The notes under the pieces are model-generated. The model ran no database searches and was not told where the DNA came from. It saw only the letters and a program-made list of their open reading frames with translations. From B1 sp044370475 (GTDB lineage: Bacteria; Bacteroidota; Bacteroidia; UKL13-3), in assembly GCA_044370475.1 (NCBI GenBank), contig JBILVK010000027.1, positions 1-29,386 of the forward strand: a stretch of 29,386 bases of DNA, written 5' to 3'. Each line of letters opens with the position of its first letter. Within the stretch, counting starts at the first letter, position 1. This document shows, one piece after another, positions 8,502 through 15,258 of the stretch. A program made the position numbers and the translations under genes.

Positions 8502-9269
8502 ATGATAAAATCTAATATCAACAGAAAGAATTTCCTAAAATCCTCAGCTTTATTCGGACTAGGAACCTTTGCATTTGCATCCAAAGCAAGTGAAATTTTT
8601 AAGCAAAATTCTCCTGCATTAACTTTTGCAGGCGATAGCATAAAACCAAGCAATGGAAAGTTTGAACTTCCTCCTATGGGTTACGCCTACAATAGCCTTG
8701 AGCCTTTTATTGATGCCCAAACCATGGAAATTCATTATACCAAGCATCACCAAGCCTACATCAATAAACTCAATGAGGCCATAGAAAAAGAAGCTTCTCT
8801 TAAAGGTAAAAGCTTAGAAGATCTTTTGCTGAACCTAAGTCAAGTGCCTGAATCTGTAAGGCCTGCAGTAAGAAACCATGGTGGCGGACATTGGAACCAT
8901 TCCTTCTTTTGGAAGTCGTTAAAAACAGGCACTACCATGGGACCAAAATTTAAGCAACTTGCCACTTCATCATTTGGCAGTGTAGAGCAATTTAAGGCCA
9001 CTTTCGAAAAATTATCGATGGGCGTATTTGGTTCAGGCTGGACATGGATGATTTTACAAAACAAACAGCTTAAAATTAAAACCACAGCCAACCAAGATAA
9101 TCCATTAATGGATGCGGCTAAAGAACCAGAAATGATGCCTCAAGTGCTTTTTGGACTAGATTTATGGGAGCATGCCTACTACTTAAAACACAAAAATAAG
9201 CGCGCAGATTACGTTTCCGATTTTTGGAGCGCGGTTAATTGGGATGAAATTGAGGCACTTCTAAAGTAA
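8502..9269 (+). CDS. Exported Fe/Mn-family superoxide dismutase (Mn-type signature)
   Basis: The enzyme converts superoxide to oxygen and hydrogen peroxide. With the start at ATG 8502 the protein has 255 residues; an ATG at 8472 overlaps the predicted promoter. The N-terminus NRKNFLKSSALFGLGTFAFA looks like a Tat-type leader in which the twin Arg is R-K, then about 25 low-complexity residues precede the mature domain. The four metal ligands are visible: H78 (IHYTKHH), H133 (GGGHWNHSFFW), D220 and H224 (LDLWEHAYY). GGGH favours the Mn or cambialistic type over iron. Export means periplasmic or surface action, unlike most cytosolic SODs. It is a single gene with its own promoter, followed by tRNA-His. 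Confidence 0.92.
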   Translation: MIKSNINRKNFLKSSALFGLGTFAFASKASEIFKQNSPALTFAGDSIKPSNGKFELPPMGYAYNSLEPFIDAQTMEIHYTKHHQAYINKLNEAIEKEASLKGKSLEDLLLNLSQVPESVRPAVRNHGGGHWNHSFFWKSLKTGTTMGPKFKQLATSSFGSVEQFKATFEKLSMGVFGSGWTWMILQNKQLKIKTTANQDNPLMDAAKEPEMMPQVLFGLDLWEHAYYLKHKNKRADYVSDFWSAVNWDEIEALLK

Positions 9270-9281
9270 TTTTAAAATATA

Positions 9282-9312
9282 TTTGATTATTTAATCTCAA
9301 ATCGTAAATTTG
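9282..9312 (+). promoter_or_regulatory. Promoter of tRNA-His
   Basis: TTTG (9282-9285), a 19-base spacer and TAAATTTG (9305-9312) give a full consensus match. The predicted start near 9319 lies just before the tRNA. Confidence 0.75.
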
Positions 9313-9326
9313 CAGTCCTTAAAACG

Positions 9327-9403
9327 GTGGTTTTAGCTCAGTTGGTTAGAGCGCCTGATTGTGGTTCAGGAGGTCGCCGGTTCGAGCCCGGTATTCCACC
9401 CCA
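9327..9403 (+). tRNA. tRNA-His (anticodon GTG)
   Basis: A cloverleaf folds from 9327. It has a D arm GCTCAGTTGGTTAGAGC, an anticodon stem CCTGA/TCAGG with loop TTGTGGT (anticodon GTG), a 5-base variable loop, and a T arm GCCGG/CCGGT with loop TTCGAGC. CCA is encoded (9401-9403). The base before (G9326) can pair with discriminator C9400 as the G-1:C73 identity element of histidine tRNAs, which confirms the call. Odd: with GTGGTTT opposite ATTCCAC, positions 5-68 and 6-67 are two adjacent U-U mismatches in the acceptor stem. Confidence 0.95.
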
Positions 9404-9411
9404 TTACAAAA

Positions 9412-9438
9412 AGCTCTTGAATTTCAAGGGCTTTTTTG
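9412..9438 (+). terminator. Intrinsic terminator after tRNA-His
   Basis: AGCTCTTGA (9412-9420) and TCAAGGGCT (9424-9432) form a 9-bp stem (one G-T pair) with a 3-base loop, followed by a T6 run. It also lies at the 3' end of the convergent minus-strand gene. Confidence 0.85.
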
Positions 9439-9469
9439 TTTTAGTATGAAAATGCAAATACCCAAAAAG

Positions 9470-10144
9470 TTATTGACTTGACTGCTTCTTAGCAGATTTT
9501 GACTTATGAATATTATTTGCCTTTTCTAAGTCATCACCAGCCTTATATTCATTTATCAATGCAGCAACTGAACAAACAACACCAATTCCACCAATAACGA
9601 GTGCTGCTGTTGGTTCTGTGGAGTAGGTTAACCCAGCTAAAGTGACTGCACACAATGATAACACCCTTAAAACAACACTCGATTTCATTTTGGAACCTGC
9701 GCTTGAAACCATTTGAAATTCATCAACAGTTTTGGGTTCTGTTAAACTGGTTGCTTTATTGGAAAAAAAAATGTTGTTAAAAAACAATGTATCCGATTGG
9801 ATAAAACTTGTCTCACTCAAAGGGATAAAATTAAATCCTCCATTTTGATTGGAATAATATGCCCCAAAGTTTGATATTCCCCATACTTCACATTTTTTTT
9901 CACCACCAGATGCAAGGGAAATAACATCCTCAAAGGTTTCAATATAATTGAGTTTGTCAATTTGCCTAATTGATTGAAATGGAATTATGGCACTAGAATC
10001 ATTGATTATGAAAACAACGCCTTCCTCATTGATATTTTCGATTTTCCCAACCAAAGCGCTTCCACTTGTTGTGATTATTGACCATTGAGCATTGGATAAA
10101 AATGGTAATAAAATAATTAAAGTTAGGATAAATATTTGTTTCAT
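9470..10144 (-). CDS. Unrecognised exported/membrane protein with two C-terminal membrane segments
   Basis: I do not recognise this 224-residue protein. It begins with a clear signal peptide (MKQIFILTLIILLPFLSNAQ, cleavage probably after the A). A beta-rich stretch follows (IITTSGSALVGKIENI, GVVFIINDSSAIIPFQSIRQI), of the kind seen in small OB/SH3-like periplasmic domains of Bacteroidota that precede transmembrane segments. About residues 155-200 hold two hydrophobic segments (VVLRVLSLCAVTLAGLTY and TAALVIGGIGVVCSVAAL), and the tail is Lys-rich (KSKSAKKQSSQ). The likely location is the inner membrane with an exported N-terminal domain. It converges on tRNA-His and starts the AT-rich block of unknown genes. 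I found no consensus promoter in the 285-base gap 10145-10429. Confidence 0.7.
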   Translation of the reverse strand: MKQIFILTLIILLPFLSNAQWSIITTSGSALVGKIENINEEGVVFIINDSSAIIPFQSIRQIDKLNYIETFEDVISLASGGEKKCEVWGISNFGAYYSNQNGGFNFIPLSETSFIQSDTLFFNNIFFSNKATSLTEPKTVDEFQMVSSAGSKMKSSVVLRVLSLCAVTLAGLTYSTEPTAALVIGGIGVVCSVAALINEYKAGDDLEKANNIHKSKSAKKQSSQ

Positions 10145-10400
10145 ATTATGAGGATTTAATCATGTTTTCAAAAATTTCCTAAAAGGACTTATCCAGTTCA
10201 TTCATTGCATCAATTCGGACTTCTTCAGCTTGTTTATTCTACAAAAAAGCTAATATTTAAATTTAGTTTTCAATAATAACTTTAATTTAAACATGAGTTT
10301 GAATGATAGTATTGATTACCTATGAAAAAGGGATTTTCAAAAAATCATCAATTGGATTCTTCTCGATTGGTGGCATAATGCTAAGATAGGAAATTAATTT

Positions 10401-10429
10401 AAAAAGCCACCCTAAATGAGAGGCTTTTT
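10401..10429 (-). terminator. Terminator of the 10430-11020 gene
   Basis: AAAAAGCC (10401-10408) and GGCTTTTT (10422-10429) form an 8-bp stem with a 13-base loop directly after the stop codon on the minus strand. The sequence beyond it is T-rich in the transcript sense. Confidence 0.7.
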
Positions 10430-11020
10430 TTAATCCTTGGGCTTATGAGTATCTATATCATCTGAACTAAATCCTAACTCTGCAATAACTTTATCCCGAA
10501 TAAAAATTGCTCCAATAAAGTGAAGAATTGATACGTGAAAACCTGCTGAAAAAGCTGCATTTTCAATTTGATTTTTTATTGGCTCGCTTTGTAAAAGTTC
10601 CTCAACTACAGATTTAGTATATTCTTGGACCTCATATGAATTTGTTGGATTCAAAGCCTTTACTTTTTCAGCAATTTTTGGAAACAAGTTTTCTACTACT
10701 GTTTTCAAATCTGTTGATTCGAGAATACTAATCCCCTTTTCATTTAATTGAATTGGAGATTTTGCAATAGAAAAATGGTGTTGCCACAAAAGGCTGATAC
10801 TATTTTCTATTCCACCAATTTTTCCAGTTTGTCCCTTTATCTTTTGAAGATCAGTGTCAATTTTAGAAACAGAATTAGATAAATATTCAATTGTTGACAC
10901 TGTCTTTCCGCTCTGATAAATTAAATAGATAAAAGATCCAATTATTGTTACTGTAATAGCACTAATTGCTATCCAATTTTCGGCAGATAAACCTGCGTTA
11001 GTGGACTGTAATAATAACAT
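10430..11020 (-). CDS. Unrecognised membrane-anchored helical protein
   Basis: The protein has 196 residues. A short N-terminal segment precedes one transmembrane helix (about residues 16-36, ENWIAISAITVTIIGSFIYL). A coiled-coil-like linker (STIEYLSNSVSKIDTDLQKI) leads to a C-terminal domain, SPIQLNEKGISILESTDLK to FIRDKVIAELGF. This domain reminds me of a widespread uncharacterised helical domain with the pattern SPxxLTEKGxxLL...NPxxxYDVQExxxxVL...IRDxxLxE. I cannot name the family, and the resemblance is from memory. The expected topology is a cytoplasmic C-terminal domain anchored in the inner membrane. It is transcribed alone, with a terminator and a possible -7 box of its own. Confidence 0.7.
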   Translation of the reverse strand: MLLLQSTNAGLSAENWIAISAITVTIIGSFIYLIYQSGKTVSTIEYLSNSVSKIDTDLQKIKGQTGKIGGIENSISLLWQHHFSIAKSPIQLNEKGISILESTDLKTVVENLFPKIAEKVKALNPTNSYEVQEYTKSVVEELLQSEPIKNQIENAAFSAGFHVSILHFIGAIFIRDKVIAELGFSSDDIDTHKPKD

Positions 11021-11062
11021 ATAATCGTTTGATGTAATCGTTTTTTATTCGCTTTTACCCTA

Positions 11063-11070
11063 CAAAAGTA
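11063..11070 (-). promoter_or_regulatory. Possible -7 box of the 10430-11020 gene
   Basis: CAAAAGTA on the plus strand reads TACTTTTG on the minus strand, a perfect TAnnTTTG, 43 bases before the ATG. No TTTG lies at the expected -33 distance, so support is partial. Confidence 0.4.
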
Positions 11071-11239
11071 GTGCAATTATGTGAATTATTTTAAATCCAC
11101 AATACCTTTTACGAAAAAGGCATAATAAATATTGTCGAATCTAAAAAATCTAAATTCATATTTAAAACAAATATATCTGATAAACAGATGGATTAGTTAT
11201 TTATGGGTTTTCGTTACTGGCTTATAAGACAGGTATTTA

Positions 11240-11407
11240 GTGATTTTTCAACAAAATTATAGCAATTGTATTGAAAATCTTACTGATTTTGCGAAAAAAG
11301 TGATTCTCTTTTCCGGTATTCCAATATCAGCACTTATTTATAAATATGTTGAAATCTTAAACTTTTCTATTGTGTGGATAGGTTTAGTTTTGGTTAAATT
11401 AAATTAA
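11240..11407 (+). CDS. Possible 55-residue membrane peptide
   Basis: After an in-frame TAA, a frame opens with GTG at 11240 and stops at 11405-11407, six bases before the ATG of the next gene and in the same frame. Its translation, MIFQQNYSNCIENLTDFAKK followed by VILFSGIPISALI, KYVEILN and FSIVWIGLVLVKLN, is amphipathic then strongly hydrophobic in two short stretches. This is unlike random AT-rich translation, which usually contains stops and poly-Lys or poly-Asn. There is no ATG. It may be a small protein co-expressed with 11414-11983, or a decayed 5' part of that gene separated by one stop. Evidence is limited to composition and spacing. Confidence 0.35.
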   Translation: MIFQQNYSNCIENLTDFAKKVILFSGIPISALIYKYVEILNFSIVWIGLVLVKLN

Positions 11408-11413
11408 ATATTT

Positions 11414-11983
11414 ATGACATTTATAGAGGTTTTCCAAACCGGATTAGTATCAAGTATTGCACCAATTATAATAACTTTGGTACTATTCAAAAAAACAGAA
11501 ACTTATAAGTCAACTTTAATTCGTGAAAATAATGAACATGACTTTAAATTTAAATCATATTACGAGTTACAATTAAAATTCCTTAGTGAACTCTATTCTC
11601 TAATGGTAATTAGTAAAGAATCAATATTACAATTTACATCTGTTGGACAAGGGCCAGAATGGAAGGACCAAGGCTCATTAAAAGAAGTAGAAGCCTATAA
11701 AGATTTAAGAAATTTGATTGTTTATTTTGAAAGGGGTGAAATTTTGATTGAAGATACTTTATCAAGCGAAATAAAAGTGTTTTTGGAACTAAATAATAAT
11801 TCTTTTCATAAAATGTGGGCTGCAAAAGGGCTTGCAAACAACAACGAAAATGAGTTAGTAATGGAGGCAAGAAAAATGTGGCGTGATTTGCAGATTGATT
11901 ATCCTATAAAAAGCAAAAAGGTTCTATATTTTGTTCGATTTAAGTTTAAAGAAATTATTGCTGGACACCATCTCGAAAAATGA
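11414..11983 (+). CDS. Unrecognised protein with N-terminal membrane anchor
   Basis: This 189-residue protein is not recognised. One N-terminal hydrophobic segment (about residues 8-25, TGLVSSIAPIIITLVLF) is followed at once by a basic/polar stretch (KKTETYKSTLIRENNEHDF) and an all-helical body with many Leu, Glu and Lys. The C-terminus KKVLYFVRFKFKEIIAGHHL is basic. The layout, a single anchor then a helical cytoplasmic domain with FKFKSYYELQLKFLSELYSL, is common in small uncharacterised proteins of accessory regions. Its composition is AT-driven (many Lys, Asn, Ile). Start ATG 11414 follows the stop at 11405-11407 closely, so the possible small ORF upstream may be translationally coupled to it. 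Confidence 0.7.
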   Translation: MTFIEVFQTGLVSSIAPIIITLVLFKKTETYKSTLIRENNEHDFKFKSYYELQLKFLSELYSLMVISKESILQFTSVGQGPEWKDQGSLKEVEAYKDLRNLIVYFERGEILIEDTLSSEIKVFLELNNNSFHKMWAAKGLANNNENELVMEARKMWRDLQIDYPIKSKKVLYFVRFKFKEIIAGHHLEK

Positions 11984-12050
11984 GTAAATTAATTTAAAGA
12001 TTAATTCTGTTTTTAAACATAATATTAAATTGGTTTATCTTATTTCTGCA

Positions 12051-12080
12051 ATATTATAGTTATTATTCAATCTATAATAT
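12051..12080. other. Perfect 9-bp inverted repeat
   Basis: ATATTATAG (12051-12059) and CTATAATAT (12072-12080) are separated by 12 bases, between the 11414-11983 gene and the cysteine-rich gene. It could be a weak terminator or an operator; there is no T-run. Confidence 0.3.
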
Positions 12081-12142
12081 GCCATTAATCAGGTTTTTAT
12101 AACTAAAATCTTTTAACCTTTGGATATCAAAAAAGTATACCT

Positions 12143-12337
12143 ATGAGTAGAAAAGTTAAGGTTATTGTTGCAGCAACACTGTTAGTGGTAGGCTTTATAT
12201 TTTCAGGTTATTATTTCAATGCAAAAGCGCATACTTGTGCCACATGTTCAAGCACTGGAACTTGCAATGCATGTAAGAATTGTAAATATTGCAAGAATTG
12301 TAGTAAGGACAATGGGACATGCTCTGTTTGTAGGTGA
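12143..12337 (+). CDS. Cysteine-rich exported or membrane-tethered microprotein (9 Cys)
   Basis: The 64 residues consist of a basic start (MSRKVK), a hydrophobic segment (about 7-25, VIVAATLLVVGFIFSGYYF) and a 35-residue domain with nine cysteines at 32, 35, 41, 44, 47, 50, 53, 60 and 63. They form a ladder of CxxC units (HTCATC, GTCNACKNCKYCKNC, GTCSVC). This pattern suggests metal binding (zinc or copper) or a chain of disulfides outside the membrane; neither can be decided from sequence. The hydrophobic segment may be an uncleaved anchor or a signal peptide cut near A27-A29. The ATG is well placed. No partner gene is obvious; it stands alone between two unknown genes. Confidence 0.7.
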   Translation: MSRKVKVIVAATLLVVGFIFSGYYFNAKAHTCATCSSTGTCNACKNCKYCKNCSKDNGTCSVCR

Positions 12338-12604
12338 AAATTTGGTAAGCCTAAATTAAACTCCTTGAAATAGATACTTTGACAAAGAGGATCAATCTAT
12401 TAAAGGACGCAGATAACTAGGATTAAAAAAGGTTATATCGGATTTTCAATTCCTTAGGAGATGTAGTTATATAATATTTATTTTTTTTTCTTTAAAATGA
12501 TTAATTAACTGAAGGATAATTTGTTTGCTTTTAAAAATATCAAATATGTATATTTATTAGCACTAATTATTGTTAAATAACTTTATTTGTTGAAATTATT
12601 GACT

Positions 12605-13267
12605 ATGAGAATTTATTATACGCACAAACACGGAAAGCAACTTGGGCCTTTTTCCTTAGAAGAATTAAAAGAACAAGGAATTACCAATGAAACCGACGTT
12701 TGGAGAGAAGGTATGAGTGAATGGCAAAAAGCATCCAATGTTGAAGAGTTAAGACAAATTATTGCTTCAACTCCACCACCAATTAATTTAAAATCCTCAC
12801 CTCCTCCTCTGCCTAAATTAGATTCTAAAGAAAAGTTAAATGTTTCCAAAGATTCAAAATCACCTGAAAAAAAATCTAACCTAATATATTATTTGGGTTC
12901 CTCCTTGGTTTTAATTTTAATACTCGGTTTTGTAATGTTTGGTAATTATCAAGCCAAACAAGAAAGGATGGATAGAGAATTACAAGAACAAAATGCCAAA
13001 ATTCAAGAGCAAGAAAGAATTGAAAAAGAAAGAATTGATGAGGCAAATAGGGTTCAAAGAGAGCAAGAATTACAACAATTAAAATTTGAACTTAATAATG
13101 CTCAAGTTGAATTAGAGTTAGCCAAAGAGCGACTCGTGAAAGCAAAAGAATTTAAATTTCTAAGGACAGCTCAAGAAAAAGAAAATGATATTGCAGTAGT
13201 TGTTTATGAAATAAAAGCAGTTGAAGAAACAATACAAGATTTAAATAGTAGAATTTCTAAATATTAA
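12605..13267 (+). CDS. GYF_2 (DUF4339) domain membrane protein with coiled coil
   Basis: The protein has 220 residues from ATG 12605; a TTG at 12587 would add six residues that the domain does not need. Residues 1-55 form a GYF_2 domain: YYTHKHGKQLGPFSLEELKE, then ITNETDVWREGMSEWQKAS and LRQII, the classic GPFxxEEL...VWxxGMxxWxxA pattern. A Pro-rich linker follows (TPPPINLKSSPPPLPK, about 57-72), one transmembrane helix (about 91-114) and a long Glu/Gln/Arg-rich coiled coil to the end. GYF domains usually bind Pro-rich peptides; here the domain is probably cytoplasmic. The 267 bases before it (12338-12604) are AT-rich and show no gene or clear promoter. It converges with the porin gene; the 98-base gap holds only weak AT-rich dyads. 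Confidence 0.85.
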   Translation: MRIYYTHKHGKQLGPFSLEELKEQGITNETDVWREGMSEWQKASNVEELRQIIASTPPPINLKSSPPPLPKLDSKEKLNVSKDSKSPEKKSNLIYYLGSSLVLILILGFVMFGNYQAKQERMDRELQEQNAKIQEQERIEKERIDEANRVQREQELQQLKFELNNAQVELELAKERLVKAKEFKFLRTAQEKENDIAVVVYEIKAVEETIQDLNSRISKY

Positions 13268-13365
13268 ATAATCTTTTGATAATTTAAATATATGTTAATT
13301 ACAATTAATATATCAAACTTGAATATTAAATTAATTAAAATTTGAAATATACCCAAACTTGGATT

Positions 13366-15252
13366 CTAATTATACAATCTTAACCTTAATCCAAATCTAA
13401 ACGCCCGCACTGGCAATGGATAATGTGGCGTATAATAGAATCCTTTGTTTTGCCAATCCATATTTATGTGCTCAAACTTGACAAAGAATACGGCTGTCAT
13501 CACTTGTCCCGTTAAAAATACATCTATCATGGGGTAATTGCCAATCTTGGTTTGGTCTTGCAAATAAAAGGCCCGCGCAGATGGATGATACGCGTTGCCA
13601 TAATAAGCAGTATTGTAAAACAACTCTGCACCCAATTGCAATTGCAACACTTTCTTAAACAAATTGCCATTTACATAATACCTCAAATTGGCAGCTAATT
13701 CCGGCATTTGTATGATAGCCAAGTTGGCTTTCTGCAACATCAATTTGTTTTCAAAAAAGAACCATCCCAACTGAAAAGTTTTATTGGCCTCCAAGGTATT
13801 CATCACCAAAATTTCGCTGCTCTGCTCTGGCTTAACATTCTTGCCATAATACACCCAATTGGCAATAATATATTGATGAAAATTTGCTGTGAAATTATGC
13901 CTAAACCTTTTGGTTCCAATGCCCGCATGCCAATGGGTTACATTGATTTTGGAGTATCTATTGTTCCAAGAAAATGGCGCAGATCTATAATTTACCAAGG
14001 TATAATCAGCCTCACTCAATTGATTCTCAAATCCACCATTTACATCCAAAGCCCTAAATAAAAACTTAACATCACCACCCAATTTAAAATCATTGGCATT
14101 ATAACCTGTCATGCAATAAGTAGCGCCCAATCTTAAGCCTAAATTCTGATTGGTCTTAGGTATGCGCTCCAATTTAGCTTCTCCCCAAACATTGTTATAA
14201 GTATTCTGCAATCCCATTTGATAAACCTCAATATATTTATGGGCCACAGCAAACTCTATATAACTTTGTTGAAATTCATTGCTCTTTGTCCAATAGGCAT
14301 AGGCCAACCTATTCATAATGGTCTTGCTCGAAATTGAATCATAAAAGATTCCTGTTGTATCAATGCCCGAACCGGCCGGAAATAGGGTAGAGCTGGTATC
14401 ACCTTCTGGATTATCAAAAAAGAAATTATCCCTATCGAGTCTAAAAGTATGTGATATAAAGCCAGCGCGACTCAAATAATAACTTGTATCTTCATTCTCA
14501 ATTTTCTCGGTCATTTTGCCTAAGTAGAAATACTGCTTGGCAAACAAAATATTGTTCTTAAACCTACTCTGACTATTATACAAATGCACTGGAGCCGCCT
14601 TGTTGGTGCCTCTTAACGATTCAAATAAAGAATCACTCCTAATGCCTCCACTTTCATCTAACACGCCTCTATTCCATATTCCATTGGCAATTACACCGTA
14701 CTTTTTATTAAGCGTTTCATAGCTTCCAAAAACATTGGTATAGTATCCGCTGGTATACTGCCTAGGATAAAATCCTTCCGAAGTTACCCTGTCAAAATCA
14801 ACCCCAAAATTTAAACGCGGGGTAAGGTTAAAGGTGTACTTGGCAGAGAAAATAATCATCTCTCGCTGACCTTGAGCATAAGTAAAATCGGCATAAGGTT
14901 TCTTTGTTTTGTAATACTTAGCACCTTCGGGAGTTTTATAATATAATTGATACGGATTAAAGCCCAATACAAAATCAGTATTCCTGTTCCAAGTAAAAAA
15001 TGTACTACGTCCGGCCGAGCCAATTATTCCCAAATCTTGAAAGACCGAATTACGTCTAAAATAAGGATGGTAAATTTCATTTCTCCTCATTACCGTATCT
15101 TCATAAATATAAGGCAAATTCCTGTCGAGCCCATATTCCGTAGTAAACAACGAGTTGTACTCCTTAGCAACCACAGAGTCTTTTTGAGCAAACCCACCTG
15201 CTGCCAAAAGAAGAAAAACGATCAATAAAAAAAGCCTATTAATTGTGCCCAA
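13366..15252 (-). CDS. Putative outer-membrane porin (Porin_10/DUF4289-like)
   Basis: This 628-residue protein has a signal peptide (NRLFLLIVFLLLAAGGFAQK) and a beta-barrel composition throughout, ending in the aromatic FRFGLRLRLYN. Segments such as NLPYIYEDTVMRRNEIYHPY, FFTWNRNTDFVLGFNPYQLY and the C-terminal HINMDWQNKGFYYTPHYPLP are typical of the 'putative porin' family of Bacteroidota. The pore's substrate is unknown. The start is TTG (15252), the only one that keeps the signal peptide, and it lies six bases after the stop of the LVIVD gene at 15259, so translation is probably coupled. It is the last gene of the minus-strand run, which suggests a surface assembly with the two LVIVD proteins. 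Confidence 0.87.
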   Translation of the reverse strand: MGTINRLFLLIVFLLLAAGGFAQKDSVVAKEYNSLFTTEYGLDRNLPYIYEDTVMRRNEIYHPYFRRNSVFQDLGIIGSAGRSTFFTWNRNTDFVLGFNPYQLYYKTPEGAKYYKTKKPYADFTYAQGQREMIIFSAKYTFNLTPRLNFGVDFDRVTSEGFYPRQYTSGYYTNVFGSYETLNKKYGVIANGIWNRGVLDESGGIRSDSLFESLRGTNKAAPVHLYNSQSRFKNNILFAKQYFYLGKMTEKIENEDTSYYLSRAGFISHTFRLDRDNFFFDNPEGDTSSTLFPAGSGIDTTGIFYDSISSKTIMNRLAYAYWTKSNEFQQSYIEFAVAHKYIEVYQMGLQNTYNNVWGEAKLERIPKTNQNLGLRLGATYCMTGYNANDFKLGGDVKFLFRALDVNGGFENQLSEADYTLVNYRSAPFSWNNRYSKINVTHWHAGIGTKRFRHNFTANFHQYIIANWVYYGKNVKPEQSSEILVMNTLEANKTFQLGWFFFENKLMLQKANLAIIQMPELAANLRYYVNGNLFKKVLQLQLGAELFYNTAYYGNAYHPSARAFYLQDQTKIGNYPMIDVFLTGQVMTAVFFVKFEHINMDWQNKGFYYTPHYPLPVRAFRFGLRLRLYN

Positions 15253-15258
15253 GTTGAA

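Larger units (their letters stand above)
11021..11413. other. 393-base gap between divergent genes
   Basis: It contains a possible minus-strand -7 box (11063-11070), a weak 6-bp inverted repeat CCTTTTACGAAAAAGG (11104-11119) and, in its last third, the possible 55-codon ORF listed separately. I see no RNA gene or other coding sequence here. Confidence 0.5.

Noticed and set aside
9380..9386. GGTTCGA in the tRNA T arm as another copy of the iterated word
   Set aside because: It is the universal T-loop sequence and lacks the flanking TTC/TTT and CCAAA; I did not count it.
9392..10820. Possible att-site duplication of the tRNA-His 3' end (TATTCCACC at 9392-9400 and again near 10812)
   Set aside because: Only 9 bases are shared, no integrase or longer direct repeat exists, and such a short match is expected by chance in AT-rich DNA.
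13288..13313. AT-only inverted repeat between the convergent GYF_2 and porin genes
   Set aside because: The stem is only A-T pairs with a 2-base bulge; too weak and too likely by chance to call a terminator.
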